Shown: piece by piece, positions 1 through 10,759 of the stretch | Layout of the letters: the number at the start of each line of letters is the position of its first letter | Numbering within the stretch: position 1 is the stretch's first letter | Assembly (NCBI RefSeq): GCF_029227915.1 | Contig: NC_079876.1 | Location: 1,428,001-1,492,000 of the forward strand | Origin: Hydractinia symbiolongicarpus | Lineage: Eukaryota > Cnidaria > Hydrozoa > Anthoathecata > Hydractiniidae | Length of the DNA stretch: 64,000 bases | Direction: 5' to 3' | The notes under the pieces: generated by a model | What the model was told of the DNA's origin: nothing | Database searches by the model: none | The model's input: only the letters and a program-made list of their open reading frames with translations | Made by a program: the position numbers and the translations under genes

Positions 1-203
1 ATTTCCCGAACGATTTTTTAAATTATTTTTTCACCACTAAAACGCATGAAACTTGTAGTTTTCAAAAATGTTTTCATTTTTGATGAGACGCTTAATGAAA
101 GAGGTTTAATCGCCGGCAAACGAAATCCCGCGTTTTCCCGTAAATGCGGGGCTTGGCCCGTATAGTCGAATGTATACAAAGAAAGTACCCAGGGAGTAAA
201 CTC
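1..203 (+). repeat. Reference monomer (B subtype), 203 bp
   Basis: This is the first complete unit, used here as the positional reference. Positions 1-25 hold the landmark and AT-rich start. Positions 26-48 hold TTTTTTCACCACTAAAACGC. Positions 57-82 hold alternating short T and A tracts. GATGAGACG lies at 82-90. The B-subtype signature CTTAATGAAAGAGG lies at 91-104. The CpG-dense core spans 111-170. GTATACAAAGAAAGTACCCA and GTAAACTC close the unit. The length 203 is 3x67+2, so reading frames shift at each unit boundary. Confidence 0.95.
111..170 (+). other. CpG-dense GC-rich core of the monomer (example)
   Basis: This 60 bp stretch contains nine CpG dinucleotides, against four in the other 143 bp of the same monomer. 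It includes the palindrome GCCGGC and the short inverted repeat CGGGGCTTGGCCCG, which could form a small hairpin with a GC stem. The equivalent core is present in nearly every monomer. Its sequence is also where the subtypes differ most: CCCGCG, CCTGCG or CCTACG, and CCGGGCTTGG or CCGGACTCGG. A role as a protein-binding or methylation platform is possible but is inference. Confidence 0.75.
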
Positions 204-812
204 ATTTCCCGAACGATTTTTTAATTTTTTTTTTTCACCACTAAAACGCATGAGACTTGTAGTTTTCAAAAATGTTATCATTTTTGATGAGACGCTTAAT
301 GAAAGAGGTTTAATCGCCGGAAAACGAAAACCCGCGATTTCCCGTAAATCCCGGGCTTGGCCCGTATAGTCGAATGTATACAAAGAAAGTACCCTGTGAG
401 TAAACTCATTTCCAGAACGATTTTTTAAATTATTTTTTCACCACTAAAACGCATAAGACTTGTAGTTTTTAAAAATGTTTTCATTTTTGATGAGACGCTG
501 CATAAAAGCAGTTTAATCGCCGGCAAACGAAAACCTGCGATTTCCCTAATTCCCGGACTCGGCCCGTATAGTCAAAAGTATACAAAGAAAGTACCCAGGG
601 AGTAAACTCATTTCCAGAACGATTTTTTAAATTATTTTTTCATCACTAAAACGCATAAGACTTGTAGTTTTCAAAAATGTTTTCATTTTTGATGAGACGC
701 TGAATAAAAGACGTTTAATCGCCGGCAAACGAAAACCCGCGATTTCCCGTAAATCCCGGGCTTGGCCCGTATAGTCAAAAGTATACAAAGAAAGTACCCA
801 GGGAGTAAACTC

Positions 813-3800
813 ATTTCCCAAACGATTTTTTATATTATTTTTTTACCACTAAACGCATGAGACTTGTAGTTTTCAAAAATATTTTCATATTTGATGGGAC
901 GCTGAATAAAAGAAGTTTAATCGCCGGCAAACGAAAATTCGCGATTTCCCGTAAATCCCGGACTCGGCCCGTATAGTCAAATGTATACAAAAAAGTATCC
1001 AGGGAGTAAACTCATTTCCCGAACGATTTTTTAAATTATTTTTTCACCACTAAAATGCATGAGACTTGTAGTTTTCAAAAATGTTTTCATTTTTGATGAG
1101 ACGCTTAATGAAAAAGGTTTAATCGCCGGCAAACGAAATCCCACGTTTTCCCGTAAATCCGGGGCTTGGCCCGTATAGTCGAATGTATACAAAGAAAGTA
1201 CCCAGGGAGTAAACTCATTTCCCGAACGATTTTTTAAATTTTTTTTTCACCACTAAAACGCATGAGACTTGTAGTTTTCAAAAATGTTTTCATTTTTGAT
1301 GAGACGCTTAATGAAAGAGGTTTAATCGCCGGCAAATGAAAACCTACGATTTCCCGTAAATCCTGGACTCGGCCCGTATAGTTAAAAGTATACAAAGAAA
1401 GTATCCAGGGAGTAAACTCATTTCCCAAACGATTTTTTAAATTATTATTTCACCACTAAAACGCATGAGACTTGTAGTTTTCAAGAATGTTTTCATTTTT
1501 GATGAGCCGCTGAATAAAAGAAGTTTAATCGCCGGCAAACGAAAATCCGCGATTTCCTGTAAATCCCGGACTCGGCCCGTATAGTCAAAAGTATACAAAG
1601 AAAGTACCCGGGGAGTAAACTCATTTCCCGAACGATTTTTTAAATTATTTTTTCACCACTAAAACGCATGAGACTTGTAGTTTTCAAAAATGTTTTCATT
1701 TTTGATGAGACGCTTAATGAAAGAGGTTTAATCGCCGGCAAATGAAAACCTACGATTTCCCGTAAATCCTGGACTCGGCCCGTATAGTTAAAAGTATACA
1801 AAGAAAGTAGCCAGGGAGTAAACTCATTTCCCAAACGATTTTTTAAATTATTATTTCACCACTAAAACGCATGAGACTTGTAGTTTTCAAGAATGTTTTC
1901 ATTTTTGATGAGCCGCTGAATAAAAGAAGTTTAATCGCCGGCAAACGAAATCCCGCGTTTTCCCGTAAATCCCGGGCTTGGCCCGTATAGTCAAAAGTAT
2001 ACAAAGAAAGTACCCAGGGAGTAAACTCATTTCCCGAACGATTTTTTATATTATTTTTTTACCAGTAAACGCATGAGACTTGTAGTTTTCAAAAATATTT
2101 TCATATTTGATGGAACGCTGAATAAAAGAAGTTTAATCGCCGGCAAACGAAAATCCGCGATTTCCTGTAAATCCCGGACTCGGCCCGTACAGTCAAAAGT
2201 ATACAAATAAAGTACCCGGGGAGTAAACTCATTTCCCGAACGATTTTTTAAATTATTTTTTCACCACTAAAACGCATAAGACTTGTAGTTTTCAAAAATG
2301 TTTTCATTTTTGATGAGACGCTTAATGAAAGAGGTTTAATCGCCGGCAAATGAAAACCTACGATTTCCCGTAAATCCTGGACTCGGCCCGTATAGTTAAA
2401 AGTATACAAAGAAAGTATCCAGGGAGTAAACTCATTTCCCAAACGATTTTTTAAATTATTATTTCACCACTAAAACGCATGAGACTTGTAGTTTTCAAGA
2501 ATGTTTTCATTTTTGATGAGACGCTGAATAAAAGAAGTTTAATCGCCGGCAAACGAAATCCCGCGTTTTCCCGTAAATCCCGGGCTTGGCCCGTATAGTC
2601 AAAAGTATACAAAGAAAGTACCCAGGGAGTAAACTCATTTCCCGAACGATTTTTTAAATTATTTTTTCACCACTGAAACGCATGAGACTTGTAGTTTTCA
2701 AAAATGTTTTCATTTTTGATGAGACGCTTAATGAAAGAGGTTTAATCGCCGGCAAATGAAAACCTACGATTTCCCGTAAATCCTGGACTCGGCCCGTATA
2801 GTTAAAAGTATACAAAGAAAGTAGCCAGGGAGTAAACTCATTTCCCAAATGATTTTTTAAATTATTATTTCACCACTAAAACGCATGAGACTTGTAGTTT
2901 TCAAGAATGTTTTCATTTTTGATGAGCCGCTGAATAAAAGAAGTTTAATCGCCGGCAAACGAAATCCCGCGTTTTCCCGTAAATCCCGGGCTTGGCCCGT
3001 ATAGTCAAAAGTATACAAATAAAGTACCCAGGGAGTAAACTCATTTCCCGAACGATTTTTTAAATTTTTTTTTTCACCACTAAAACGCATGAGACTTGTA
3101 GTTTTCAAAAATGTTTTCATTTTTGATGAGACGCTTAATGAAAGAGGTTTAATCGCCGGCAAATGAAAACCTACGATTTCCCGTAAATCCTGGACTCGGC
3201 CCGTATAGTTAAAAGTATACAAAGAAAGTATCCAGGGAGTAAACTCATTTCCCAAACGATTTTTTAAATTATTATTTCACCACTAAAACGCATGAGACTT
3301 GTAGTTTTCAAGAATGTTTTCATTTTTGATGAGACGCTGAATAAAAGAAGTTTAATCGCCGGCAAACGAAATCCCGCGTTTTCCCGTAAATCCCGGGCTT
3401 GGCCCGTATAGTCAAAAGTATACAAAGAAAGTACCCAGGGAGTAAACTCATTTCCCGAACGATTTTTTAAATTATTTTTTCACCACTAAAACGCATGAGA
3501 CTTGAAGTTTTCAAAAATGTTTTCATTTTTGATGAGACGCTTAATGAAAGAGGTTTAATCGCCGGCAAATGAAAACCTACGATTTCCCGTAAATCCTGGA
3601 CTCGGCCCGTATAGTTAAAAGTATACAAAGAAAGTAGCCAGGGAGTAAACTCATTTCCCAAACGATTTTTTAAATTATTATTTCACCACTAAAACGCATG
3701 AGAATTGTAGTTTTCAAGAATGTTTTCATTTTTGATGAGCCGCTGAATAAAAGAAGTTTAATCGCCGGCAAACGAAATCCCGCGTTTTCCCGTAAATCCC

Positions 3801-6800
3801 GGGCTTGGCCCGTATAGTCAAAAGTATATAAAGAAAGTACCCAGGGAGTAAACTCATTTCCCGAACGATTTTTTATATTATTTTTTTACCAGTAAACGCA
3901 TGAGACTTGTAGTTTTCAAAAATATTTTCAAATTTGATGGAACGCTGAATAAAAGAAGTTTAATCGCCGGCAAACGAAAATCCGCGATTTCCTGTAAATC
4001 CCGGACTCGGCCCGTACAGTCAAAAGTATACAAATAAAGTACCCGGGGAGTAAACTCATTTCCCGAACGATTTTTTAAATTATTTTTTCACCACTAAAAC
4101 GCATAAGACTTGTAGTTTTCAAAAATGTTTTCATTTTTGATGAGACGCTTAATGAAAGAGGTTTAATCGCCGGCAACCGAAATCCCGCGTTTTCCCGTAA
4201 ATCCGGGGCTTGGCCCGTATAGTCGAATGTATACAAAGAAAGTACCCAGGGAGTAAACTCATTTCCCGAACGATTTTTTAAATTTTTTTTTTCACCACTA
4301 AAACGCATGAGACTTGTAGTTTTCAAAAATGTTTTCATTTTTGATGAGACGCTTAATGAAAGAGGTTTAATCGCCGGCAAATGAAAACCTACGATTTCCC
4401 GTAAATCCTGGACTCGGCCCGTATAGTTAAAAGTATACAAAGAAAGTATCCAGGGAGTAAACTCATTTCCCAAACGATTTTTTAAATTATTATTTCACCA
4501 CTAAAACGCATGAGACTTGTAGTTTTCAAGAATGTTTTCATTTTTGATGAGACGCTGAATAAAAGAAGTTTAATCGCCGGCAAACGAAATCCCGCGTTTT
4601 CCCGTAAATCCCGGGCTTGGCCCGTATAGTCAAAAGTATACAAAGAAAGTACCCAGGGAGTAAACTCATTTCCCCAACGATTTTTTAAATTATTTTTTCA
4701 CCACTAAAACGCATGAGACTTGTAGTTTTCAAAAATGTTTTCATTTTTGATGAGACGCTTAATGAAAGAGGTTTAATCGCCGGCAAATGAAAACCTACGA
4801 TTTCCCGTAAATCCTGGACTCGGCCCGTATAGTTAAAAGTATACAAAGAAAGTAGCCAGGGAGTAAACTCATTTCCCAAACGATTTTTTAAATTATTATT
4901 TCACCACTAAAACGCATGAGACTTGTAGTTTTCAAGAATGTTTTCATTTTTGATGAGCCGCTGAATAAAAGAAGTTTAATCGCCGGCAAACGAAATCCCG
5001 CGTTTTCCCGTAAATCCCGGGCTTGGCCCGTATAGTCAAAAGTATACAAAGAAAGTACCCAGGGAGTAAACTCATTTCCCGAACGATTTTTTATATTATT
5101 TTTTTACCAGTAAACGCATGAGACTTGTAGTTTTCAAAAATATTTTCATATTTGATGGAACGCTGAATAAAAGAAGTTTAATCGCCGGCAAACGAAAATC
5201 CGCGATTTCCTGTAAATCCCGGACTCGGCCCGTACAGTCAAAAGTATACAAATAAAGTACCCGGGGAGTAAACTCATTTCCCGAACGATTTTTTAAATTA
5301 TTTTTTCACCACTAAAACGCATGAGACTTGAAGTTTTCAAAAATGTTTTCATTTTTGATGAGACGCTTAATGAAAGAGGTTTAATCGCCGGCAAATGAAA
5401 ACCTACGATTTCCCGTAAATCCTGGACTCGGCCCGTATAGTTAAAAGTATACAAAGAAAGTAGCCAGGGAGTAAACTCATTTCCCAAACGATTTTTTAAA
5501 TTATTATTTCACCACTAAAACGCATGAGACTTGTAGTTTTCAAGAATGTTTTCATTTTTGATGAGCCGCTGAATAAAAGAAGTTTAATCGCCGGCAAACG
5601 AAATCCCGCGTTTTCCCGTAAATCCCGGGCTTGGCCCGTATAGTCAAAAGTATACAAAGAAAGTACCCAGGGAGTAAACTCATTTCCCGAACGATTTTTT
5701 ATATTATTTTTTTACCAGTAAACGCATGAGACTTGTAGTTTTCAAAAATATTTTCATATTTGATGGAACGCTGAATAAAAGAAGTTTAATCGCCGGCAAA
5801 CGAAAATCCGCGATTTCCTGTAAATCCCGGACTCGGCCCGTACAGTCCAAAGTATACAAATAAAGTACCCGGGGAGTAAACTCATTTCCCGAACGATTTT
5901 TTAAATTATTTTTTCACCACTAAAACGCATAAGACTTGTAGTTTTCAAAAATGTTTTCATTTTTGATGAGACGCTTAATGAAAGAGGTTTAATCGCCGGC
6001 AACCGAAATCCCGCGTTTTCCCGTAAATCCGGGGCTTGGCCCGTATAGTCGAATGTATACAAAGAAAGTACCCAGGGAGTAAACTCATTTCCCGAACGAT
6101 TTTTTAAATTTTTTTTTTCACCACTAAAACGCATGAGACTTGTAGTTTTCAAAAATGTTTTCATTTTTGATGAGACGCTTAATGAAAGAGGTTTAATCGC
6201 CGGCAAATGAAAACCTACGATTTCCCGTAAATCCTGGACTCGGCCCGTATAGTTAAAAGTATACAAAGAAAGTATCCAGGGAGTAAACTCATTTCCCAAA
6301 CGATTTTTTAAATTATTATTTCACCACTAAAACGCATGAGACTTGTAGTTTTCAAGAATGTTTTCATTTTTGATGAGACGCTGAATAAAAGAAGTTTAAT
6401 CGCCGGCAAACGAAATCCCGCGTTTTCCCGTAAATCCCGGGCTTGGCCCGTATAGTCAAAAGTATACAAAGAAAGTACCCAGGGAGTAAACTCATTTCCC
6501 CAACGATTTTTTAAATTATTTTTTCACCACTAAAACGCATGAGACTTGTAGTTTTCAAAAATGTTTTCATTTTTGATGAGACGCTTAATGAAAGAGGTTT
6601 AATCGCCGGCAAATGAAAACCTACGATTTCCCGTAAATCCTGGACTCGGCCCGTATAGTTAAAAGTATACAAAGAAAGTAGCCAGGGAGTAAACTCATTT
6701 CCCAAACGATTTTTTAAATTATTATTTCACCACTAAAACGCATGAGACTTGTAGTTTTCAAGAATGTTTTCATTTTTGATGAGCCGCTGAATAAAAGAAG

Positions 6801-8928
6801 TTTAATCGCCGGCAAACGAAATCCCGCGTTTTCCCGTAAATCCCGGGCTTGGCCCGTATAGTCAAAAGTATACAAAGAAAGTACCCAGGGAGTAAACTCA
6901 TTTCCCGAACGATTTTTTATATTATTTTTTTACCAGTAAACGCATGAGACTTGTAGTTTTCAAAAATATTTTCATATTTGATGGAACGCTGAATAAAAGA
7001 AGTTTAATCGCCGGCAAACGAAAATCCGCGATTTCCTGTAAATCCCGGACTCGGCCCGTACAGTCAAAAGTATACAAATAAAGTACCCGGGGAGTAAACT
7101 CATTTCCCGAACGATTTTTTAAATTATTTTTTCACCACTAAAACGCATAAGACTTGTAGTTTTCAAAAATGTTTTCATTTTTGATGAGACGCTTAATGAA
7201 AGAGGTTTAATCGCCGGCAAACGAAATCCCGCGTTTTCTTGTAAATCCGGGGCTTGGCCCGTATAGTCGAATGTATACAAAGAAAGTACCCAGGGAGTAA
7301 ACTCATTTCCCGAACGATTTTTTAAATTTTTTTTTTCACCACTAAAACGCATGAGACTTGTAGTTTTCAAAAATGTTTTCATTTTTGATGAGACGCTTAA
7401 TGAAAGAGGTTTAATCGCTGGCAAATGAAAACCTACGATTTCCCGTAAATCCTGGACTCGGCCCGTATAGTTAAAAGTATACAAAGAAAGTATCCAGGGA
7501 GTAAACTCATTTCCCAAACGATTTTTTAAATTATTATTTCACCACTAAAACGCATGAGACTTGTAGTTTTCAAGAATGTTTTCATTTTTGATGAGACGCT
7601 GAATAAAAGAAGTTTAATCGCCGGCAAACGAAATCCCGCGTTTTCCCGTAAATCCCGGGCTTGGCCCGTATAGTCAAAAGTATACAAAGAAAGTACCCAG
7701 GGAGTAAACTCATTTCCCGAACGATTTTTTAAATTATTTTTTCACCACTAAAACGCATGAGACTTGTAGTTTTCAAAAATGTTTTCATTTTTGATGAGAC
7801 GCTTAATGAAAGAGGTTTAATCGCCGGCAAACGAAATCCCGCGTTTTCCCGTAAATCCAGGGCTTGGCCCGTATAGTCGAATGTATACAAAGAAAGTACC
7901 CAGGGAGTAAACTCATTTCCCGAACGATTTTTTAAATTTTTTTTTCACCACTAAAACGCATGAGACTTGTAGTTTTCAAAAATGTTTTCATTTTTGATGA
8001 GACGCTTAATGAAAGAGGTTTAATCGCCGGCAAATGAAAACCTACGATTTCCCGTAAATCCTGGACTCGGCCCGTATAGTTAAAAGTATACAAAGAAAGT
8101 ATCCAGGCAGTAAACTCATTTCCCAAACGATTTTTTAAATTTTTTTTTCACCACTAAAACGCATAAGACTTGTAGTTTTCAAAAATGTTTTCATTTTTGA
8201 TGAGACGCTTAATGAAAGAGGTTTAATCGCCGGCAAATGAAAACCTACGATTTCCCGTAAATCCTGGACTCGGCCCGTATAGTTAAAAGTATACAAAGAA
8301 AGTATCCAGGGAGTAAACTCATTTCCCAAACGATTTTTTAAATTATTATTTCACCACTAAAACGCATGAGACTTGTAGTTTTCAAGAATGTTTTCATTTT
8401 TGATGAGACGCTGAATAAAAGAAGTTTAATCGCCGGCAAACGAAATCCCGCGTTTTCCCGTAAATCCCGGGCTTGGCCCGTATAGTCAAAAGTATACAAA
8501 GAAAGTACCCAGGGAGTAAACTCATTTCCCGAACGATTTTTTATATTATTTTTTTACCACTAAACGCATGAGACTTGTAGTTTTCAAAAATATTTTCATA
8601 TTTGATGGGACGCTGAATAAAAGAAGTTTAATCGCCGGCAAACGAAAATCCGCGATTTCCTGTAAATCCCGGACTCGGCCCGTATAGTCAAAAGTATACA
8701 AATAAAGTACCCGGGGAGTAAACTCATTTCCCGAACGATTTTTTAAATTATTTTTTCACCACTAAAACGCATGAGACTTGTAGTTTTCAAAAATGTTTTC
8801 ATTTTTGATGAGACGCTTAATGAAAGAGGTTTAATCGCCGGCAAACGAAATCCCGCGTTTTCCCGTAAATCCGGGGCTTGGCCCGTATAGTCGAATGTAT
8901 ACAAAGAAAGTACCCAGGGAGTAAACTC
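813..8928 (+). repeat. Six-monomer HOR domain (about 1,218 bp, C-B-F-G-F-G)
   Basis: C-subtype units (TATATTATTTTTTTACCA, then GATGGAACG or GATGGGACG) start at 813, 2,029, 3,856, 5,074, 5,682, 6,900 and 8,524. Spacings are 1,216, 1,827, 1,218, 608, 1,218 and 1,624 bp, which is 6, 9, 6, 3, 6 and 8 monomers. Full copies at 3,856-5,073 and 5,682-6,899 read C-B-F-G-F-G. The copy at 5,074-5,681 has lost three units (C-F-G). The copy from 6,900 has two extra units. The two F positions differ consistently: one ends GTATCCAGG, the other GTAGCCAGG. The two G positions differ as GATGAGACGC versus GATGAGCCGC. Each position in the HOR therefore has its own diagnostic bases. Confidence 0.88.
3856..5073 (+). 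repeat. Canonical six-monomer HOR copy, 1,218 bp
   Basis: A complete example of the six-unit repeat. Unit starts are 3,856 (C, 202 bp), 4,058 (B), 4,261 (F with a long poly-T and GTATCCAGG end), 4,465 (G, GAGACGC), 4,668 (F, CCCCAACG start and GTAGCCAGG end) and 4,871 (G, GAGCCGC). The copy at 5,682-6,899 has the same order and shares private variants such as CCCCAACG and GGCAACCGAAATCC, so the two are recent copies of one another. Confidence 0.88.
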
Positions 8929-10759
8929 ATTTCCCGAACGATTTTTTAAATTTTTTTTTTCACCACTAAAACGCATGAGACTTGTAGTTTTCAAAAATGT
9001 TTTCATTTTTGATGAGACGCTTAATGAAAGAGGTTTAATCGCCGGCAAATGAAAACCTACGATTTCCCGTAAATCCTGGACTCGGCCCGTATAGTTAAAA
9101 GTATACAAAGAAAGTATCCAGGGAGTAAACTCATTTCCCAAACGATTTTTTAAATTATTATTTCACCACTAAAACGCATGAGACTTGTAGTTTTCAAGAA
9201 TGTTTTCATTTTTGATGAGACGCTGAATAAAAGAAGTTTAATCGCCGGCAAACGAAATCCCGCGTTTTCCCGTAAATCCCGGGCTTGGCCCGTATAGTCA
9301 AAAGTATACAAAGAAAGTACCCAGGGAGTAAACTCATTTCCCGAACGATTTTTTAAATTATTTTTTCACCACTAAAACGCATGAGACTTGTAGTTTTCAA
9401 AAATGTTTTCATTTTTGATGAGACGCTTAATGAAAGAGGTTTAATCGCCGGCAAACGAAATCCCGCGTTTTCCCGTAAATCCGGGGCTTGGCCGGTATAG
9501 TCGAATGTATACAAAGAAAGTACCCAGGGAGTAAACTCATTTCCCGAACGATTTTTTAATTTTTTTTTTTCACCACTAAAACGCATGAGACTTGTAGTTT
9601 TCAAAAATGTTTTTCATTTTTGATGAGACGCTTAATGAAAGAGGTTTAATCGCCGGCAAACGAAATCCCGCGTTTTCCCGTAAATCCGGGGCTTGGCCCG
9701 TATAGTCGAATGTATACAAAGAAAGTACCCAGGGAGTAAACTCATTTCCCGAACGATTTTTTAAATTTTTTTTTTCACCACTAAAACGCATGAGACTTGT
9801 AGTTTTCAAAAATGTTTTTCATTTTTGATGAGACGCTTAATGAAAGAGGTTTAATCGCCGGAAAACGAAAACCCGCGATTTCCCGTAAATCCCGGGCTTG
9901 GCCCGTATAGTCGAATGTATACAAAGAAAGTACCCTGTGAGTAAACTCATTTCCAGAACGATTTTTTAAATTATTTTTTCACCACTAAAACGCATAAGAC
10001 TTGTATTTTTTAAAAATGTTTTCATTTTTGATGAGACGCTGAATAAAAGCAGTTTAATCGCCGGCAAACGAAAACCTGCGATTTCCCTAAATCCCGGACT
10101 CGGCCCGTATAGTCAAAAGTATACAAAGAAAGTACCCAATGAGTAAACTCATTTCCAGAACGATTTTTTAAATTATTTTTTCATCACTAAAACGAATAAG
10201 ACTTGTAGTTTTCAAAAATGTTTTCATTTTTGATGAGACGCTGAATAAAAGAAGTTTAATCGCCGGCAAACGAAAACCCGCGATTTCCCGTAAATCCCGG
10301 GCTTGGCCCGTATAGTCAAAAGTATACAAAGAAAGTACCCAGGGAGTAAACTCATTTCCCGAACGATTTTTTAAATTATTTTTTCACCACTAAAACGCAT
10401 GAGACTTGTAGTTTTCAAAAATGTTTTCATTTTTGATGAGACGCTGAATAAAAGAAGTTTAATCGCCGGCAAACGAAAACCCGCGATTTCCCGTAAATCC
10501 CGGGCTTGGCCCGTATAGTCAAAAGTATACAAAGAAAGTACCCAGGGAGTAAACTCATTTCCCGAACGATTTTTTAAATTATTTTTTCACCACTAAAACG
10601 CATGAGACTTGTAGTTTTCAAAAATGTTTTCATTTTTGATGAGACACTGAATAAAAGAAGTTTAATCGCCGGCAAAGGAAAACCCGCGATTTCCCGTAAT
10701 TCCCGGGCTTGGCCCGTATAGTCGAAAGTATACAAAGAAAGTACCCAGGGAGTAAACTC
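8929..10759 (+). repeat. Nine-monomer HOR, copy 1 (1,831 bp)
   Basis: Nine units in the order F, G, B, B with an extended poly-T, B2, E, E', A and A'. The last unit carries GAGACACTG and GGCAAAGGAAAACCC. Copy 2 follows directly at 10,760-12,590, with corresponding bases offset by exactly 1,831 bp. By eye the copies differ at about one base (GGCCGGTATAG near 9,492 against GGCCCGTATAG). They even share the same poly-T tract lengths (10 and 11 T). That level of identity implies a very recent duplication. Confidence 0.9.

Larger units (their letters stand above)
1..812 (+). repeat. Lead-in block of four monomers (B, B2, E, E')
   Basis: Four units with starts at 1, 204, 408 and about 611. The second has GCCGGAAAACGAAAACCCGC and ends ACCCTGTGAG. 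The third starts CCAGAACG and has CATAAGAC and CTGCATAAAAGCAG. The fourth starts CCAGAACG and has CATCACTAAAACG. The same order of subtypes recurs at about 9,540-10,351 and 11,371-12,182, so this block is probably a diverged partial copy of the nine-monomer HOR that dominates 8,929-12,590. Confidence 0.8.

Noticed and set aside
111-170. Hairpin CGGGCTTGGCCCG as a transcription terminator.
   Set aside because: The stem is only about five bases, is broken in the GGACTCGGCCCG subtypes, and is not followed by a T run. It repeats in every unit with no gene upstream.
1-1000. Possible CRISPR array because of regular direct repeats.
   Set aside because: The whole 203 bp unit repeats without unique spacers, and the period and size are those of eukaryotic satellite DNA.
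3810-3835. TATA-box-like TATATAAAG, also near 56,236 and 56,845.
   Set aside because: It is a single-base variant of the normal GTATACAAAG segment in three of about 315 units. Two of the three are copies within the 609 bp HOR. No transcript or gene lies downstream.
4075-4473. Minus-strand open frames of 60-132 codons (for example 132 codons here) with similar predicted proteins in dozens of places.
   Set aside because: They are the satellite monomer read on the minus strand. At 203 bp (3x67+2) the frame breaks at each unit, and the 132-codon versions appear only where a 204 bp unit keeps two units in frame. Subtype changes ignore codon structure, and there is no gene context.
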